Source of the DNA: Thermoleophilia bacterium
GTDB lineage: Bacteria; Actinomycetota; Thermoleophilia; Gaiellales; Gaiellaceae
Assembly: GCA_025936595.1 (NCBI GenBank)
Contig: JAICTB010000110.1
Location: 1 to 7,401 of the forward strand
Direction of reading: 5' to 3'
Length of the DNA stretch: 7,401 nucleotides
The position numbers were made by a program, and so were the translations under genes. Of this stretch, positions 5,473 to 7,401 are shown piece by piece; positions within the stretch are counted from its first letter, which is position 1; each line of letters begins with the position of its first letter. Below the pieces are notes generated by a model, which made no database searches, was not told the DNA's origin, and saw only the letters and a list, made by a program, of their open reading frames with translations.

Positions 5473-6122
5473 GGGAGACCGAAGCCCGCAGCTTTCAACG
5501 CCGCGCGGCCGCGCCTCGAGAGAACCTCGCGCACGAACCGCGCCGCGAGCTGGGAGTGCTTGCGCTTCGTCGGGATGCACAGCTCGTACTTCACCGTCGG
5601 CTGCACCGTCGCGGGAAGCGCAAGCTGGATCACGCGTTTGCCCGCGGGCTTCACGTCGGTCCGGTAGACGAATCCGGCGTCCGCCTCCCCGAGCGCAACC
5701 TTCGCCACGACAAGCTTCACGTCCGTCTCGTTGCTGACGACATTCGACAGCGCAGATCGCAGGTGGAGTCTCGCAAGCAACGTGCGCGTGTAGTCGCCGA
5801 TCGGGACGCCGGGTGCGCCGACGACGAGCTTGATGCCTCGCCGCCGTAGGTCGTACACCGAGCGGATGTGCGCCGCATTCGCGCGCGGGACGATCAGCAC
5901 GAGTGTGTTCGTCGCGAACACCTTCGGCTTCGAGCAAAGCCCTCGGGCATGGAGCTGCTGCGCGTACTTCGGCGAGGCCGAGGCGAAGACATCCGCGGGA
6001 GCGCCCTGCCGGATCTGGAACGCGAGCTGGTCCGACCCTCCGAACTGAAAACGCGGTGCGCGGTCGATCCCGGGGAACACGGCCGTCAAAGAGGCCGCAG
6101 CGAACACCGCCAGCAGGCTCAT
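5469..6122 (-). CDS. modA: Molybdate-binding protein ModA, apparently lacking a classical signal peptide
   Basis: 217 residues, type II periplasmic-binding fold. The visible oxyanion-site marks are VFAAASLT at 6-13 (Ser11), FGGSDQLA at 27-34 (Ser30), GAPADVFASAS at 40-50, ETDVKLVVAKVALGEADAGFVY at 132-153 (split by the hinge; Asp134-Val135 and Tyr153 match the ligand-binding region) and a C-terminal GRAALKAAGFGLP. The segment between the first two sites is about nine residues shorter than in E. coli ModA, which I recall as a feature of some actinobacterial homologues. The annotated ATG (6122-6120, overlapping the regulator stop as ATGA) falls only a few residues before the first strand of the mature domain, so there is no separate n-region or lipobox. 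Upstream in-frame codons (RRQGDVGDGRA) are not hydrophobic either. How it would reach the cell exterior is unclear. Confidence 0.88.
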   Translation of the reverse strand: MSLLAVFAAASLTAVFPGIDRAPRFQFGGSDQLAFQIRQGAPADVFASASPKYAQQLHARGLCSKPKVFATNTLVLIVPRANAAHIRSVYDLRRRGIKLVVGAPGVPIGDYTRTLLARLHLRSALSNVVSNETDVKLVVAKVALGEADAGFVYRTDVKPAGKRVIQLALPATVQPTVKYELCIPTKRKHSQLAARFVREVLSRRGRAALKAAGFGLP

Positions 6123-6496
6123 CGCTCGACCATCACCGACGTCGCCTTGACGACGCCCGTCGCACTCGAGCCGACCGCCAGGCCGAGCGCCTCCGCCGAG
6201 TCACGCGTGATCACGGCGACGATCCGCGCCGGCTCGGTCACGTCGATCTCCACCTGTGCGAGGAGCCCTTCGACCTCGATGCTCGCGACGACACCGCCGA
6301 ATCGATTCCGCGCGGACAGGTGCTGCTCGCCGCCGCCGAGCAGGCGCTCGACCTCGGCGAGCGGCACGAGCCGGCGATTCGCGGAATCGCGCTCGGTCGC
6401 GATCTTGCCGTCGCGGTCCCAGCGGCGCAGCGTGTCGAGCGAGATCCCGAGCCGCCGTGCGGCGTCAGCAGCGGGGAGGCTATGCTGCATAGGCAT
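6119..6496 (-). CDS. MerR-like HTH plus Mop (TOBE) domain regulator, probable molybdate sensor
   Basis: 125 residues from the ATG at 6496-6494. Residues 8-54 form a MerR/excisionase-type winged helix-turn-helix (AADAARRLGISLDTLRRWDR, then KIATERDSANRRLVP and an EVERLL helix). Residues 59-123 form a single Mop/TOBE domain (LSARNRFGGVVASIEVEG through GVVKATSVMVE) of the kind that binds molybdate in ModE, ModC and molbindins. It therefore most likely binds DNA near the operon and responds to intracellular molybdate; it is analogous to ModE but has a different DNA-binding domain. It is the first gene of the operon and its stop overlaps the modA start as ATGA. Two other in-frame starts exist: GTG at 6517-6515 (132 residues, weak AGGA upstream) and ATG at 6490-6488. 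I chose 6496 because a TATACT -10-like box ends 6 nt before it, suggesting a leaderless mRNA. Confidence 0.83.
   Translation of the reverse strand: MPMQHSLPAADAARRLGISLDTLRRWDRDGKIATERDSANRRLVPLAEVERLLGGGEQHLSARNRFGGVVASIEVEGLLAQVEIDVTEPARIVAVITRDSAEALGLAVGSSATGVVKATSVMVER
6480..6492. promoter_or_regulatory. 13-bp palindrome at the regulator start, candidate operator
   Basis: CTATGC-T-GCATAG is a perfect 6-bp inverted repeat about one central base. It covers the codons just after the regulator's start and lies about 10 bp from the TATACT box. GCAT recurs at 6487, 6493 and 6498. A dimeric HTH regulator controlling its own operon would plausibly bind here. It is not the E. coli ModE consensus, and the site also encodes protein, so chance is possible. 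Confidence 0.3.
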
Positions 6497-6502
6497 CGCA
6501 TA

Positions 6503-6508
6503 AGTATA
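6503..6508 (-). promoter_or_regulatory. Probable -10 box of the molybdate operon
   Basis: TATACT on the minus strand matches the -10 consensus TATAAT at 5 of 6 positions in an otherwise GC-rich region. It is followed by TATGCG and then ATG at 6496, so transcription starting about 7 nt downstream would begin at or next to the start codon. No -35 hexamer at the ideal spacing is seen; TTGTCG occurs 20 bp upstream. The core GTATAC is self-complementary, so the same bases give TATACA (6505-6510) on the plus strand, facing coxB. Confidence 0.45.
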
Positions 6509-6555
6509 CAGGAGCACCGTTTCCTGCCCGACAACGGCGGATATGTCGGAAGGAG

Positions 6556-7401
6556 ATGCGTCGGGTGGCGGTCGCCGGGGGGCTTGCGGGCGTGTGCATG
6601 CTCGTCCTCTCAGGCTGCTCCGACGACCAGAACACGCTCGCGCCGCACTCGAGCGCCGCCCGCTCGATCACCACTCTCTGGTGGGTCATGTTCATCGGCT
6701 CGACGATCGTCGTCATGGTCGTGACGCTGCTCGTCGTGCTCGCGGTGCTCAAGCGCCGCGGCCGGCTCGACCGGATCGAGTCGCGCGGCGAAAGCCCAGG
6801 CGCGCGAAACGTCGTTCTCATCTCCGGAGCGCTCGTGCCGGCGGTGGTGCTCACGGCGCTCTTCATCTACGTGCTGACGACCGTGCCGGCGACCGCCGAG
6901 CCGAAGCCGACCGACGCAAGGATGACCGTCGACGTCACGGGGAAGCAATGGTTCTGGGCCGTTCGCTACCCGGCTCAGCGCATCGTCACCGCGAACGAGA
7001 TCCACATTCCCGTGGGTGTGCCGGTGCGCATCCGTGCGCATACAGGTGACGTGATTCATTCGTTCTGGGTCCCGGAGCTGAACCGGAAGATCGACATGAT
7101 CCCGGGCTACGACAACTCTGTCCTGCTCGAGGCGGATCGCGCCGGCGTCTACCGCGGCCAGTGCGCGGAGTTCTGCGGGCTGCAGCACGCGAACATGGCG
7201 TTCTACGTCGTCGCGCAGCCGCGAGCGGCATTCGACCGCTGGGTCGCGCGCGAGCAGCGGCCGGCAGACACGAGCGCCGCCGGGGCAAAGGTCTTCACGC
7301 AGGTCGGCTGCGGCGGCTGTCACACGATCAGCGGCCTCTCGAACGGCACGATCGGGCCCGATCTGACGCACGTCGGCGGCCGGATGACGCTCGCGGCCGG
7401 A
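6556..7401 (+). CDS. coxB: Cytochrome c oxidase subunit II with fused cytochrome c domain (3' end outside window)
   Basis: 282 codons are present and the frame is open at the window edge. The N-terminus is a lipoprotein signal, MRRVAVAGGLAG then a hydrophobic core and lipobox LSGC with Cys21. Two membrane helices follow, at about 42-65 and 86-108. The cupredoxin domain begins near VDVTGKQWFWAVRYP (125-139) and holds the complete binuclear CuA ligand set: His168 (IHSFWVPEL), Cys203, Glu205, Cys207, His211 and Met214 (QCAEFCGLQHANM). It is followed by a class I cytochrome c domain with the haem motif CGGCH at 252-256 and GPDLTHVG; the distal Met would lie outside the window. The protein takes electrons from cytochrome c or directly from its own haem and passes them to subunit I in a caa3-type oxidase. 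AAGGAG (6550-6555) abuts the ATG with no spacer; GTG at 6565 has a better 9-nt spacing but would lose the Arg-Arg n-region. It is divergent from the molybdate operon. Confidence 0.93.
   Translation, partial: MRRVAVAGGLAGVCMLVLSGCSDDQNTLAPHSSAARSITTLWWVMFIGSTIVVMVVTLLVVLAVLKRRGRLDRIESRGESPGARNVVLISGALVPAVVLTALFIYVLTTVPATAEPKPTDARMTVDVTGKQWFWAVRYPAQRIVTANEIHIPVGVPVRIRAHTGDVIHSFWVPELNRKIDMIPGYDNSVLLEADRAGVYRGQCAEFCGLQHANMAFYVVAQPRAAFDRWVAREQRPADTSAAGAKVFTQVGCGGCHTISGLSNGTIGPDLTHVGGRMTLAAG

Noticed and set aside
6505..6510. TATACA as a defined coxB promoter
   Set aside because: It is merely the other strand of the self-complementary GTATAC and I see no convincing -35 at the right distance, so I mention it only in the regulator promoter entry.
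6543..7049. Alternative plus-strand frame starting at ATG 6543, ahead of coxB
   Set aside because: It is 168 codons of Arg/His-rich shadow sequence; the CuA and haem motifs are all in the frame starting at 6556.

Overview
The window is a 7.4-kb piece of a very GC-rich, densely packed bacterial chromosome. Several features suggest a high-GC actinobacterium: many GTG starts, chains of 4-bp ATGA/GTGA overlaps, a lipoprotein-type cytochrome oxidase subunit II with a fused cytochrome c domain, and a MerR-like/Mop regulator leading a molybdate operon. The short-helix ModA resembles those I recall from the Thermoleophilia (Gaiella/Solirubrobacter relatives). That class assignment is an inference without any database search. 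I see no mobile element, CRISPR array, tRNA or rRNA.

Layout: (1) 1-128, minus strand: the N-terminus of an APC-type amino acid permease, cut by the window edge. It is divergent from (2) a complete PhzF-family gene at 220-1065, plus strand. (3) 1055-3640, minus strand: an operon headed by a clear TPP (THI-element) riboswitch and encoding a CytX-type hydroxymethylpyrimidine permease, a compact PfkB-family kinase and a 129-residue Asp-box protein. All junctions overlap by 4 bp. Its last stop codon and the phzF stop codon sit in the two arms of one perfect hairpin. (4) 3641-3751: a short intergenic stretch with a 22-bp tandem repeat, a 9-bp inverted repeat and a 10-bp palindrome. (5) 3752-6496, minus strand: a molybdate operon in the order HTH-Mop regulator, modA, modB, modC. 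(6) 6556-7401, plus strand: coxB (oxidase subunit II with cytochrome c domain), running off the right edge and divergent from the molybdate operon across about 60 bp.

How the genes work together: the riboswitch should turn the cytX operon on when thiamine pyrophosphate is scarce. CytX would import the pyrimidine moiety of thiamine (HMP), and the co-transcribed PfkB-superfamily kinase is a natural candidate for phosphorylating it, because the known HMP kinase ThiD has the same fold. The Asp-box protein is an unexplained third member. In the molybdate operon, ModA captures the oxyanion, ModB and ModC move it across the membrane, and the regulator's Mop domain probably senses intracellular molybdate and controls the operon. 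CoxB starts a respiratory cluster that continues outside the window.

No wholly new system is evident. The items most worth following are the riboswitch-controlled kinase and Asp-box pair, the repeat-rich spacer between the two minus-strand operons, the apparently signal-less ModA, and the mirrored stop codons inside a hairpin.
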